A stretch of DNA of 52,986 nt from assembly GCF_001039355.2 (NCBI RefSeq), contig NW_019775448.1, positions 346,051-399,036 on the forward strand, given 5' to 3'. The notes under the pieces are model-generated. The model was not told where the DNA came from. It searched no databases and was given only the letters and a program-made list of their open reading frames with translations. Both the position numbers and the translations under genes were made by a program. This stretch comes from Lingula anatina. Lineage: Eukaryota; Brachiopoda; Lingulata; Lingulida; Lingulidae. Below are positions 23,820-35,520 of the stretch, in pieces. Positions within the stretch are counted from its first letter, which is position 1. Each line of letters begins with the position of its first letter.

Positions 23820-24522
23820 ATAACTTCCACATAAATCTAGTTCACTTACATTTACTAAAAGTGATATAATGAAACAATGCGCCAAACATTTTCTTTCAGA
23901 ATTTTCAAAATCAGAAAATTTGATATAATAATAGACCAATTCTTTAAATTATTATGCTCAGTCTTAATAGTTGTGTTTTATTCGTGCATAAGCAGTTAAA
24001 TATTAATTCTGTAGAGTTTGCTAATGGAAAATTACCTATGGATGTAACATGCATGACAATTTAATAAACGTGCATACTTAAATGTTTTCCTTTGAAAGTG
24101 TCTACGTTTCAAGAAGTATAAAGAAAGAAAGAAATATCAATAACTTTACGGTTACGCTGTACCATAAGATTGAATGAAAAACTTATCTTTTCTATCGCAC
24201 CCTATCCCCCCCTCAGTTCGTTCGTTCGACCTATGAAAGCTAATTTATATGTCCAATCACGCAATATCAGGTATGTTGACTTTGAAAATGCATTTTTATT
24301 TATTTATTTTTGTCGTTTGTATGTGTGTCATTATGACTTTGTCAAAATCTAATCTTCTTTTTGGGATGAAGACATTATGCCTTCTCATAAACCAGGCGAT
24401 AATTCAAACCGAGGCGTCCGCACGGAAAGTAGGTGACTTCTTCATCGTTATGTAAATCAGGTGAGCGTTTTGGTGAGAGGTGCTCAGATAGGACCAAAGT
24501 CAGTAGAAGATGAAGAAGAAAG
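23820..24522. other. Intergenic, no gene recognised
   Basis: AT-rich sequence between ABHD2 and the doubtful small gene. Reading frames of 60-70 codons occur but show no family features. Confidence 0.4.
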
Positions 24523-26151
24523 ATGTCCATGCCATACTACTGCTACTGCCATGTTGGCCGAAAAGATGGCACTGAAACCGGCAGCAATATTTTGTAAGTT
24601 TCGTACAGATGATAGAAAATGTATTGTAGCATTTCTTAGTTTTGCATTGACGATCTTTTTCCGAAAAGGTGCACTCTAGGCATAATGACATCTAACTGAC
24701 GGGAAGGATAATTTCTCTTAGCTTTCCCTCAGTGCCTTTGGGAACCCTTTTGTTTCTGATATCATTAGCTTTCCATGAAGGTTAAATATAAATATATATA
24801 TTTGTGTAATTTTAAAGCTGAATTGCGATTTGTTAATTGTAACGCAAAGGATACTGACACAAATTACATTCTTCTCCAAAACGCATATCAAATTTAAAGT
24901 CGAATAAGATTAGCTTCTTTTTTATGAAACTTCGCATAGAAATTAAATCCATACTAAGCGTCCGCCCTGCATGATGCTGGTTTGCTTCTTTTGGTAATTG
25001 TATGTTACTTTGTCGTAGTACAGTGCTCTATTTGATCATAGGGCCTATGTGTGGATAGTTTATGTATTTTTTGGGGTCGGGGTTGTACCCGTCCCTTTTC
25101 GTAACTGAACTGTTAGATTTGAAGTTATCATTTAATAGAAATAATGTCTGTATAAAAATGATAAAGTTATTGTTTTAATTTTTTAATTTATTAATTTCCA
25201 AGCAGAGAAATGTTTTCAATTTGTCACTGAAAATGTGCGTGGGCAAATCCGAATCTTGACACCTCGCCGTGAACTTGAAGATGCAATCTTATTAATTTTA
25301 AATGTTGACTTCTGGAAGGAGAGACATTGCAGCCGCATAACGTAAAATGCATATAGGAAACTAAGTACATTTATCGTTTGTTCAGTCGAAAAAGAGGAAG
25401 AGCTATAAATCTACAAAAGACACTGTTAATAAAACGTATAACGCCTTAGAAATCCCGACAATATGTAACGGGCAAAATTTGCCCACGTTACTTCAGAATT
25501 GTCCACATGTACTATATAACGATATTTTATTAATATGGCACTGTGGCTGTGAATAAACTTCCTCTGCTTCTCTGGTTAATTCTGGTATCAACTAGTAGGC
25601 TAAGGTGTAAACTATGCATATTTTTTTCAGGACCAGACACGGGTGTCGTGCAGCGTGGGGTCTGTGGCGGAGGGGGCTACTGACTGTGAGCGGTGCAGTG
25701 GTTTGTTTACAAACAAGAGGGGTCCATGTGATCAAATACTGCCGGTAAGAAAAGCTTTTCAACAGTAAATCTTTGTGCCATTGGGAGTTATGTCAGTGTG
25801 TCTGCTGCCCATGGGGATAGGAAATATTTCATTAAATTTTGTTCATGCATTTTTGCAGGCATTTCTTTGTATGGCGGTCAATAGGTAATTATTTGGCGGT
25901 TTCTGCCCTGAATTCCAAGAGCTTGATCCATAACGATAACATTCAATAGTATGCGTAATTACGATCCGCAAATGAAATGGGTTGTCTTTTCATATGATTT
26001 TTAAGCAAGGTATTTCTAAATGTCTTCTGCATATTTTGATGAAAATTTCAAAACGCACAGATATTCAGATGGGAAAGAAATTATTACAATTTCGACTGAA
26101 TCTGGGTTTCCTCGTATTTTTATATATATTTATTATTATTATTATTATTAT

Positions 26152-26216
<65 letters not shown>

Positions 26217-26491
26217 TTAAGTTACTATTTACTTGTTGGAGGTCTGCATTCCAGGAGTATTCTCCAAGTATATTATTCATACATTTTTGATGATGTTGAA
26301 CATAAGAGAAGCTCGACTTATTTCCTGCTTGCTTATATATTGGACAAGCCAATGCGTGCTTAAATCATCCCGTGTGAAATATCATTCATTAGTAATAATT
26401 TAAGAGCCTGTCAGTTTAACTCAAAAATTGCTAAAAATAATTTTCTCATTTCAGAAACCCACCGAGGTACAGCTCAACATGCGCCTGCTAG
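24523..26491 (+). CDS. Doubtful three-exon small gene, 73-aa Cys-rich product or non-coding RNA
   Basis: Three exon-like blocks have strong splice signals: 24523-24593 ending |GTAAGT, 25631-25744 bounded by TTTTTTTCAG| and |GTAAGA, and 26455-26491 after CATTTCAG|. From ATG at 24523 a single frame runs through all three joins to TAG at 26491, starting MSMPYYCYCHVGRKDG and ending YSSTCAC. An AATAAA lies near 26558. The product contains about eight Cys and has no recognisable domain. Exon 2 is also open in another frame, so coding is not established; a spliced non-coding RNA is equally possible. The one difference in the exon 2 duplicate is silent in this frame. Confidence 0.3.
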
Positions 26492-27377
26492 CAGCCTTAC
26501 CTTTGGTTCACATTCAGGAACTCTACGCCTATTCAGGCATTTATTTTATAAGAATTGAATAAATATATTTGTCTGGAATTTTTTTATTTTGATATAAAAA
26601 ATTATGATATTGATTATAGTAATAGACAGAAAAGGAGAATGAAGATATAAACATAATAACTGTTTCAGGAGTTTCAAATTCAATATACCTAATATAATCT
26701 GTAAATATTGTCCTTGGTATTGCTTTGACGATTTGCTTTGGTACATGAAAATATTTGAAAGTGAAATAGTTTAAAAGCTTTGCGAACGTACCGTGTATTA
26801 AAAAAAACGATAGTTTTTGAGTACTTAAAAATCTAAAGTCTGCTGCAAGGCTGTAGGTGAACCAAAAGATTTTCTATAAACACAAATTCATAAAGTGTAA
26901 TTACAAACCAGCTTTTTGAAGTTTAATTTTGTTCCATGTCATATTTTCAATGTACTTTAGAACAAATCTGCCCATCATCCGAATTATCATTTTCTCACTT
27001 TTCATAATGTAATTCATAGCTTTTTTGCTATGGCAAATTTGACTATCTAAATACTTGTATATATAATTCAATTACAAATCTGAATAAAATGATCAAGTGA
27101 AAAGATTATACTGCTTTTAAATAAATGACATTGTCTGTTCCAGGAATTGGGGAATTTAATTGTGATGATATAAAACTGATCGCATGCCTCCAAGTCCTAT
27201 TTTTTGAAATTTATTTATTTGTATACATTTTGGTTGGTCTGTTCGAAATAATATTCAAATTAATTCCAATTCCATAATGTATTTGCAAACCAATTTTGAA
27301 TTACAAGTAGTCCTATGCAGTAAATGCTCTTATGGTCTTTAATCATCTCACTTATCACCCCTAAAATGTAATTCACC
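25296..27377 (+). repeat. First copy of a ~2.05-kb duplicated block
   Basis: Matches 27617-29665 at high identity. Differences are single bases plus microsatellite length. It ends at the N at 27378. Confidence 0.9.
26120..26217. repeat. (ATT)n(AGT)n compound microsatellite
   Basis: About eight ATT then more than twenty TAG units. The duplicate at 28449-28487 has only about five TAG units. Poly-Ser and poly-Leu reading frames across it are artefacts. Confidence 0.95.
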
Positions 27378-27378
27378 N
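27378..27378. other. Single N: contig join
   Basis: After this base comes 238 bp of different sequence (27379-27616) with poly-T and poly-G runs, partly like the 162-bp family-2 repeat. The 25296 block then restarts at 27617. Confidence 0.85.
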
Positions 27379-27616
27379 AGGCCAATTGGAAAATCCGCTT
27401 GATTGGACCATTTTTATGTTATGTTGTTTTTTCTTTCTTTTTTTTTTCGCATATTTTGAAAATTCTTGTTTATTGCATAGAGCTTGTCAAGGACAAGACT
27501 GGTTGTGGTGTCCCTTTTTTTTTTTTTTTGGGGGGGGGGGTGGTTCCATTCGAATGCGCTTACTCCAGCTGGTGGTACAATATCTGGAGGCGGTATCGCC
27601 TCTCTGATCCTCTAGT

Positions 27617-29665
27617 TTTAAATGTTGACTTCTGGAAGGAGAGACATTGCAGCCGCATAATGTAAAATGCATATAGGAAACTAAGTACATTTATCGTTTG
27701 TTCAGTCGAAAAAGAGGAAGAGCTATAAATCTACAAAAGACACTGTTAATAAAACGTATAACGCCTTAGAAATCCCGACAATATGTAACAGGCAAAATTT
27801 GCGCACGTTACTTCAGAATTGTCCACATGTACTATATAACGATATTTTATTAATATGGCACTGTGGCTGTGAATAAACTTCCTCTGCTTCTCTGGTTAAT
27901 TCTGGTGTCAACTAATAGGCTAAGGTGTAAACTATGCATATTTTTTTCAGGACCAGACACGGGTGTCGTGCAGCGTGGGGTCTGTGGCGGAGGGGGCTAC
28001 TGACTGTGAGCGGTGCAGTGGTTTGTTTGCAAACAAGAGGGGTCCATGTGATCAAATACTGCCGGTAAGAAAAGCTTTTCAACAGTAAATCTTTGTGCCA
28101 TTGGGAGTTATGTCAGTGTGTCTGCTGCCCATGGGGATAGGTAATATTTCATTAAATTTTGTTCATGCATTTTTGCAGGCATTTCTTTGTATGGCGGTCA
28201 ATAGGTAATTATTTTGCGGTTTCTGCCCTGAATTCCAAGAGCTTGATCCATAACGATAACATTCAATAGTATGCGTAATTACTATCCGCAAATGAAATGG
28301 GTTGTCTTTTCATATGATTTTTAAGCAAGGTATTTCTAAATGTCTTCTGCATATTTTGATGAAATTTTCAAAACGCACAGATATTCAGATGGGAAAGAAA
28401 TTATTACAATTTCGACTGAATCTGGGTTTCCTAGTATTTTTATATATTTATTATTATTATTATTATTAGTAGTAGTAGTAGTATTAAGTTACTATTTACT
28501 TGTTGGAGGTCTGCATTCCAGGAGTATTCTCCAAGTATATTATTCATACATTTCTGATGATGTTGAACATAAGAGAAGCTCGACTTATTTCCTGCTTGCT
28601 TATATATTGGACAAGCCAATGCGTGCTTAAATCATCCCGTGTGAAATATCATTCATTAGTAATAATTTAAGAGCCTGTCAGTTTAACTCAAAAATTGCTA
28701 AAAATAATTTTCTCATTTCAGAAACCCACCGAGGTACAGCTCAACATGCGCCTGCTAGCAGCCTTACCTTTGGTTCACATTCAGGAACTCTACGCCTATT
28801 CAGGCATTTATTTTATAAGAATTGAATAAATATATTTGTCTGGAATTTTTTTATTTTGATATAAAAAATTATGATATTGATTATAGTAATAGACAGAAAA
28901 GGAGTATGAAGATATAAACATAATAACCGTTTCAGGAGTTTCAAATTCAATGTACCTAATATAATCTGTAAATATTGTCCTTGGTATTGCTTTGACGATT
29001 TGCTTTGGTACATGAAAATATTTGAAAGTGAAATAGTTTAAAAGCTTTGCGAACGTACCGTGTATTAAAAAAAAACGATAGTTTTTGAGTACTTAAAAAT
29101 CTAAAGTCTGCTGCAAGGCTGTAGGTGAACCAAAAGATTTTCTATAAACACAAATTCATAAAGTGTAATTACAAACCAGCTTTTTGAAGTTTAATTTTGT
29201 TCCATGTCATGATATTTTCAATGTACTTTAGAACAAATCTGTCCATCATCCGAATTATCATTTTCTCACTTTTCATAATGTAATTCATAGCTTTTTTGCT
29301 ATGGCAAATTTGACTATCTAAATACTTGTATATATAATTCAATTACAAATCTGAATAAAATGATCAAGTGAAAAGATTATGCTGCTTTTTTGATAAATGA
29401 CATTGGCTGTTCCAGGAATTTGGGAATTTAATTGTGATGATATAAAACTGATCGCATGCCTCCAAGTCCTATTTTTTGAAATTTATTTATTTGTATACAT
29501 TTTGGTTGGTCTGTTCGAAATAATATTCAAATTAATTCCAATTCCATAATGTATTTGCAAACCAATTTTGAATTACAAGTAGTCCTATGCAGTAAATGCT
29601 CTTATGGTCTTTAATCATCTCACTTATCACCCCTAAAATGTAATTGACTGGCCCCACCTGTCACC
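27617..29665 (+). repeat. Second copy of the ~2.05-kb block
   Basis: Contains duplicate exon-like blocks at 27951-28064 and 28722-28758 with the same splice signals. It runs on past the end of copy 1 into the minisatellite at 29680, so this copy carries the true downstream flank. No counterpart of the first exon (24523-24593) precedes it. Confidence 0.9.
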
Positions 29666-29679
29666 CATCAAAAACGTTA

Positions 29680-30720
29680 TGTATTCTCCCCACCTGCCAC
29701 CCCTTAAAATTGAATGGACTCGCCCCACCTGTCACCCCTCAAAATCAAAATGGACTCTTCCCACCTGTCACCCCTTAAATTTGAATGGACTCGCCCCACC
29801 TGTCACCCCTCAAAATCAAAATGGATTCTTCCTACCTGTCACCCCTTAAATTTGAATGGACTCGCCCCACCTATCACCCCTCAAAATCAAAATGGACTCT
29901 TCCTACCTGTCACCCCTTAAATTTGAATGAACTCGTCCCACCTGTCATCCCTCAAATTTGAATGGACTCGTCCCACCTGTCACCCCTCAAAATCAAAATG
30001 GACTCTTCCCACCTGTCACCCCTTAAATTTGAATGGACTCGCCCCACCTGTCACCCCTCAAAATCAAAATGGATTCTTCCTACCTGTCACCCCTTAAATT
30101 TGAATGGACTCGCCCCACCTATCACCCCTCAAAATCAAAATGGACTCTTCCTACCTGTCACCCCTTAAATTTGAATGAACTCGTCCCACCTGTCATCCCT
30201 CAAATTTGAATGGACTCGTCCCACCTGTCACCCCTCAAAATCAAAATGGACTCTTCCCACCTGTCACCCCTTAAATTTGAATGGACTCGCCCCACCTGTC
30301 ACCCCTCAAAATCAAAATGGATTCTTCCTACCTGTCACCCCTTAAATTTGAATGGACTCGCCCCACCTATCACCCCTCAAAATCAAAATGGACTCTTCCT
30401 ACCTGTCACCCCTTAAATTTGAATGAACTCGTCCCACCTGTCATCCCTCAAATTTGAATGGACTCGTCCCACCTGTCACCCCTCAAAATCAAAATGGACT
30501 CTTCCCACCTGTCACCCCTTAAATTTGAATGGACTCGCCCCACCTGTCACCCCTCAAATTTGAATGGTATCGTCCCACCTCTCACCCCTCAAAAGCAAAA
30601 TGGACTTGCCCCACGTGTCACCCCTCAAAAACGTAATGGACTCGACCCACCCGTCACCCCGCTAAATTAAGAGGACTAGACCCACCTGCCTTCCCTCAAA
30701 AACAAATGGACTCGCCCAAT
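29680..30720. repeat. Minisatellite: ~35.5-bp monomer in a 248-bp higher-order unit
   Basis: The monomer core is ATGGACTCGCCCCACCTGTC followed by ACCCCTCAAA and either AATCAAA or TTTGA. Monomer lengths alternate 36 and 35 bp. Seven monomers make a 248-bp unit that starts at 29714, 29962, 30210 and 30458 with near-perfect identity. Decayed monomers flank both sides. In one frame each unit gives a 68-codon ORF (MDSSHLSPLK...) because of the repeat; I do not regard it as a gene. Confidence 0.95.
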
Positions 30721-33000
30721 CTGTCACGTTCCAACTAGAGTACATTGTTCTTAAAATCCAAAGTATAGCAATTCTACTACATTCACTTCTATTATCTTTA
30801 AAATCAAACTGAAAACGTCCTTTAAAAGCGTATTTATTCAGGTAAAATTGATTGTCTTTCACAAATGTCACATTCAAATGATAATATAAAATTAAAAATG
30901 ATAATATAAAATTTTCTTCTACTATGTACATCATCATACTGAATAATACAGGAGTAAACTATTATAAATAATCGTACTCGAATTTCAACTTGCGATCTGG
31001 TGAAAATGCAACTTGACCTTTTTACCTTTAAATTTGAAAGTTGTTATATTTAAACACTGAGATTTAATATAGCTTTTTATTATGAAACTATGGCATAACA
31101 TAAGAAAATTGAAGAGAAACTGACTGGTCAAGAGGAATCAAATTAAAGTTTTATGATATAATTTATTATTTATATCGATCAATCCTTATGGCATAATTTG
31201 ATAATAAAAATAACTGATGTCTGATTTTAAGGAAAATGAAACACAATCTTTCTTAGTGTGCCATTTCAGTATGCAGAAAATTTAATATAAAGCTATCATT
31301 TTGAAAATCATGAACGATTGTCAACATGTAACTTTTGCAAGTGCCAGTCCGTGTCCTGTTCCAAAATACGGAAGACTAGGGCAGCTTCTATCAGTCGTAC
31401 GTGCATTTGCAGTATCTAGGCAGAGGAAACAGCAGTGTTCTGAAATATGAAAATAACACACGTTAATAGCATAATTAAATATCCCAATACCATTTAAACC
31501 TAGCTTAGGTAAAATGATAATGGAAGAGGCATTCAGTTCAGGATCCAAAATTCTCCGATATTTCACAAATTTCAATGATGTTGTACACCCATTTCTATTA
31601 CACTACGAGAATGACATGGAAAAACACTACCCATATTATTGGAAAGCGTTCTCAAAGTACAGCTTTAAACGAATACGAATAATTCCGTCAAGGAACAGCT
31701 TATATTACTGAACTGAGTAAAGAGTTTATAGAAGGCAAATGACATAATGCATAACTTAGTTTTCTCGTGAACAATTAACAGATCTAATAATAAACGGTAC
31801 AACAGCACTCTTGCACAACATGTAAAAGAAAGGTTATTATAAAAACCGGAAAACATCCACGGATGCCAGGAATATTTTGTTTCATCACGGAAACATATAC
31901 AAATTTCTCCCTCACTTATCTGCTTTAACTGCAAACATGAAAACTAATTCTCTTTAAATCAAGCAAGATTTTACACAGTCCAGGTTATAACGTTCTTACT
32001 GCATGATAGATCAACTAAAATTGTTCCGAAATGCTAATTTGTTCAGGTTTCAAATTTACAGGTACGCACAGAAATTCGGTTGTAATTTGGCTGAATCTGA
32101 ACACCAAAAAATGATATAAAATATGACAACTTTCTTCATATTATTTGTTTTTGACAACATTTTTTCTCGGGGTTATTAACGGAAAACTTTTCCAAAATCC
32201 TGTGAACCTCCCAGACTAACAAGTAGTTCAGGCGGTGTGAAAATATAAGGATATTGTTTCTTGATAATTTGAACTCGAAGAAATACGGAAAATTAGTAAG
32301 AAACGTCTTTAGAGCAAGGAAGATCTCGATCGTTATAAACATCACAGTGTCCATTAAATTTCGAATTAATACATGCTTCTGACAAACACTTACATACAAG
32401 TTGTATGAAACTCACAAAACCGGAAAAGTACTCGTATGCCAATGACATTGGAGATAGCTATACCATACACTGGTCTAAAACTATGGAGTTACGCAAAATA
32501 AACTTTACGTGTTTCCCTTCTTGCACGCCTTTGGTACTTGCTAACTGAAAAGATGCTACTCACAAGACAAATTTGTTCCAATGAATGAAATATTCGGCCT
32601 TGCGACTTCACCACACCTATCCTGCGTCCTCTTCCTACACGGCCCAGCTGTGAAGTGACTGATATGGATGACAGCTCACACTGCGCTGAACGCCTTATTA
32701 TTATGCAAATTACACCAGGTATGGCGGATTTTGAGTGGCTGTTGCTGTTGACATTATTCTCACAAAAAGGGCGATCTATGCAATTTTTCAGACTAATTAC
32801 TTTTTTAAAAATATTTTGTGAGCTTCCGATTGATACTGATTATTTAATTAATCATTCATAATTATACAAAAATCGATCATCGCAAAATGCACCAACCCTA
32901 TCACTGACCCAATTCAATTCTGTCGGGAGGTTATTGGATCACCTTTCTATTTTAATGGTAATGCAATTGTTTGGGTTATTTCGAGTGAACAGAAACCGGT
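30721..33000. other. No recognised gene
   Basis: AT-rich DNA. On the minus strand an acceptor-like TTTCAG precedes an open stretch at about 31321-31435 (HCCFLCLDTANARTTD...), and on the plus strand an ATG-donor block occurs at 32664-32719. Neither joins to further exons that I can find. Confidence 0.4.
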
Positions 33001-33008
33001 ACCATGTT

Positions 33009-33245
33009 CAAGGGCGGATCCAGGATTATTTGAAGGGGGTCCGCCGATGCGAAGTCGCCTCCCCCCCCCCCCCTGGTTATTTTAGAGGGCGAACGGTGCC
33101 ATTTGGTACGGTTTAGTACTATAAATCAGCTAGTCAAAATTCTAAATCCAAGAAGGCAATATTAGTGTAATTTTCTTTTCAGAAACCGAAGGGGGGGGGG
33201 GGGAGTCAGGACCGCCTACCCCCCCCCCCTCTAAATCCACCACTG
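33009..33245. mobile_element. hAT-like MITE candidate
   Basis: Begins CAAGGGCGGATCCAGGA and ends with TCTAAATCCACCACTGA, which are imperfect inverted repeats of the CAGGGGCGGATCCAG type. The interior has poly-C and poly-G runs that also partly mirror each other. Target duplication is not clear. Confidence 0.45.
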
Positions 33246-33919
33246 AGGGGATTAGAGATCTCTGTTGCGTATATAATATAAGAAAACTGTTCCTATAGTT
33301 GGCTACAAATATTTCCCAGGATGGAGATCGTTTATACGCCGTTTAGGAAAATGCAAAAACGGGAAATGGATTTAATTTGTTATCGTTTGTCCATAAAATG
33401 TTTTTGTAGGACTAATATTAATCACAGCCTTTTGATTCCCATATTTTCAAAATCACTTGGAATGTCACAAAACCCAATTTTCGGGAAGTGATGGGTATTC
33501 TGAAAAGGATTCCATGAATTTTTAGACCGTCAACTTTTTGTCAATTTTGCTAAAAAGATGGTGAACAATGAATAATTTTTTTAACAAAATCTATAGATTT
33601 TAAAAAATTACATTACAGGATTTATTATTTTTCTGCTATACTTAAGTCCATTCTAACAGTTTGGTCAGTTATTTATTTAACAATGGTACGGAATTATCAT
33701 CTTTAAATGTTATTTTAAAGCATTTTGTTTCTCTAAATGGCAAATTTGATATACCGAAGTGTATGTCAATCTTAATACTTCGTTTGGTTTGAATTTTTAA
33801 AGTGAAAAACATGCCTAAAATGTGCAGAGGAGTGTTCCTGTCCTGTGTTCTTATACATTTTAATTTTTTCGGGAGCAAGAGGTGATTGAGAAAGATAGAC
33901 TTGGTTACATATCTGTCCT

Positions 33920-34066
33920 GGGCCCGAACTCGAAAGCATCGCGCATTGCGACCTAGCGCAAGCGTCTCGATTCCATAACTCGCCCACACTCGTCCCATAT
34001 AATGCATTGTAGCCACTATATCATATCGCTATTCGCAATACGCAATGCTTTCGAGTTACGGAGCCC
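33920..34066. mobile_element. 147-bp palindromic MITE
   Basis: Left end GGGCCCGAACTCGAAAGCAT and right end ATGCTTTCGAGTTACGGAGC pair over about 30 bp, continuing with GCGCATTGCG and CGCAATACGC. The interior has no coding capacity. Confidence 0.75.
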
Positions 34067-34255
34067 TGCATGCCCAAGGTGTGTTATTTGTACTTATTAA
34101 CATCATTGAACACCGCGAACCAGAGTTAGTTTTAAGTGAATGTGAAAAGTCACTTCAAGTACACTGATTTTTGCGTAACCTTTTTAGTTTTGTTTGTATT
34201 TTCTTCTGAAATTGGCTAAGTCTTGGATAATCCTGTAAACCGTCCATGACTTTAA

Positions 34256-34424
34256 CAGGGGCGGATTTAGGGCGTCTTCTGGGTCTTCCGGAAGACGGTC
34301 AGATTTTCAAGTTTACATTGGCGGGTATCTAATTTTTTTCTGTCGGAAGACGGTCAAAAATGAAGAACGGATCAACAAAGATAATTTGGAAGACTGTCAG
34401 GAAATATCTCTGGATCCGCCCCTG
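34256..34424. mobile_element. MITE, CAGGGGCGGAT family, with TTTAA duplication
   Basis: Ends CAGGGGCGGAT and ATCCGCCCCTG are perfect inverted repeats, flanked by TTTAA at 34251-34255 and 34425-34429. The interior GTCTTCTGGGTCTTCCGGAA is shared with the copies in ABHD2 intron 2. Confidence 0.85.
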
Positions 34425-34426
34425 TT

Positions 34427-34718
34427 TAAGCCTCGCGGTCACAACCGGCCGTACGGGCTCTTACGGGCTGTTTGCGTCCAAATTTTGCGCAGAATCTCAC
34501 GTCCCACGCAAGACAAACTCGAGAAATGAGTACAATTTCCACGGCCATCGCTCCCTGCAATTAGCTTCCCTGCTTGAAAGGAAATCTCATGTGGCCCTTG
34601 CGACTCGCAAGGCAGACTTTCCTCTACCTCTACGACCTCCACGGCCTCCGCAACACCCAAAAATCGCAGGGGACGTACGATCCTGAAATTCGTGCGTCCG
34701 GTTGTGACCGAGGCTTTA
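34427..34718. mobile_element. GC-rich MITE, GTCACAACCGG family
   Basis: Left AAGCCTCGCGGTCACAACCG and right CGGTTGTGACCGAGGCTTTA are terminal inverted repeats. The 292-bp element abuts the MITE before it. Reading frames of 73-144 codons in it come from its high GC content and show no family features. Confidence 0.75.
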
Positions 34719-35275
34719 TGTCGCTCCTGATGCCCATGCTTTGCAAATGTAAATTATTTTCGGATTTAATGCAAAGAAAACAAACAAGGTGTGCTTACAT
34801 GCGCCTGTGTGTTAGAACTCGAAAAAGCAGATCATATGCATTTTTAAAATTGTTACATTTTTTGAAAGAATTCGATGAAGGCGAGGCACTAATGTCAACT
34901 TTGACAAAGTTGTTATGTACAATTTGTTTTAAAAAAATCCATTTTGTCTATTATCAGTTCTTGCCAAAGTCTTTCAAATGTTACGATCTTGGACTTATTT
35001 TTTCATAAATCAAAGGATTCTGTCTTTTAGTAACTATGTTCTAAATGCATAAAATCTTCGACTTGTTTTATTTACAGATATATACTGTCTTTTTTCTATT
35101 TGTTAAATTTTAATTTATATTAATTTAAAGCACAAAATCTTGTATTTTCATTATTTTTTGTAAAAGTTTTAATGTTGTAAATTATTCATTTTCTCAATAA
35201 TAAACGTACAAGTGCTTCGTTCAAAACTTGCAAAAGCATTTTCATTTGTCCTAGCCCACCTCGAACCTTATCTTC
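34719..35275. other. No recognised gene
   Basis: AT-rich. The tail of a 144-codon frame from the GC-rich MITE runs to 35008, but it starts inside the element and has no family features. Confidence 0.4.
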
Positions 35276-35520
35276 TGTGTACCGTTCTGCCGTCTTATAT
35301 ACTAAGCCACTGACTCGTCTTGCTACCCTTCGGTCGTAGGACCCTGTTGTCAGAGTTTAAATTATTCGTTATAATTTTTTTATTTATTTATTTATTTTAT
35401 TTTTTTTTTTGGCAAAAGGTAATTTGCTTGGACCCAGTAGCGCCAGGAACCGAACCCAAGTCCTGCTGATTCCGAGCCGCGCGTGCTATCCCCACCCACT
35501 CCTGGTAGACTTTCTTCTTA
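35276..35520 (-). mobile_element. Probable tRNA-derived SINE fragment
   Basis: Read on the minus strand, GGATAGCACGCGCGGCTCGG and then GGACTTGGGTTCGGTTCCTG resemble the 5' half and B box (GGTTCGANNCC) of a tRNA-derived promoter. A poly-T/A tract lies nearby (35380-35411). A second stretch near 35280-35320 contains, in minus sense, TGGCTTAGTATATAAGACGG, like an A box. The evidence is short motifs only. Confidence 0.4.

Noticed and set aside
25982-26352. ORFs with poly-Ser and poly-Leu on both strands
   Set aside because: They are produced by the ATT/TAG microsatellite.
29714-30670. Series of 68-70-aa ORFs starting MDSSHLSPLK
   Set aside because: They are the translated 248-bp repeat unit. 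Each ends at the same stop, and the period is not a multiple of three.
29680-30720. CRISPR-like array
   Set aside because: The units run directly into each other with no unique spacers, and the setting is a eukaryotic nuclear genome.
31321-31575. Possible minus-strand terminal exon after a TTTCAG acceptor
   Set aside because: No upstream exon with matching phase could be found and the peptide is not recognised.
32655-32861. Possible + strand first exon (MTDMDDSSHCAERLI, donor near 32720)
   Set aside because: No downstream exon could be linked to it.
34439-35008. ORFs of 73-144 codons
   Set aside because: They start within the GC-rich MITE at 34427-34718. Low stop frequency explains their length.
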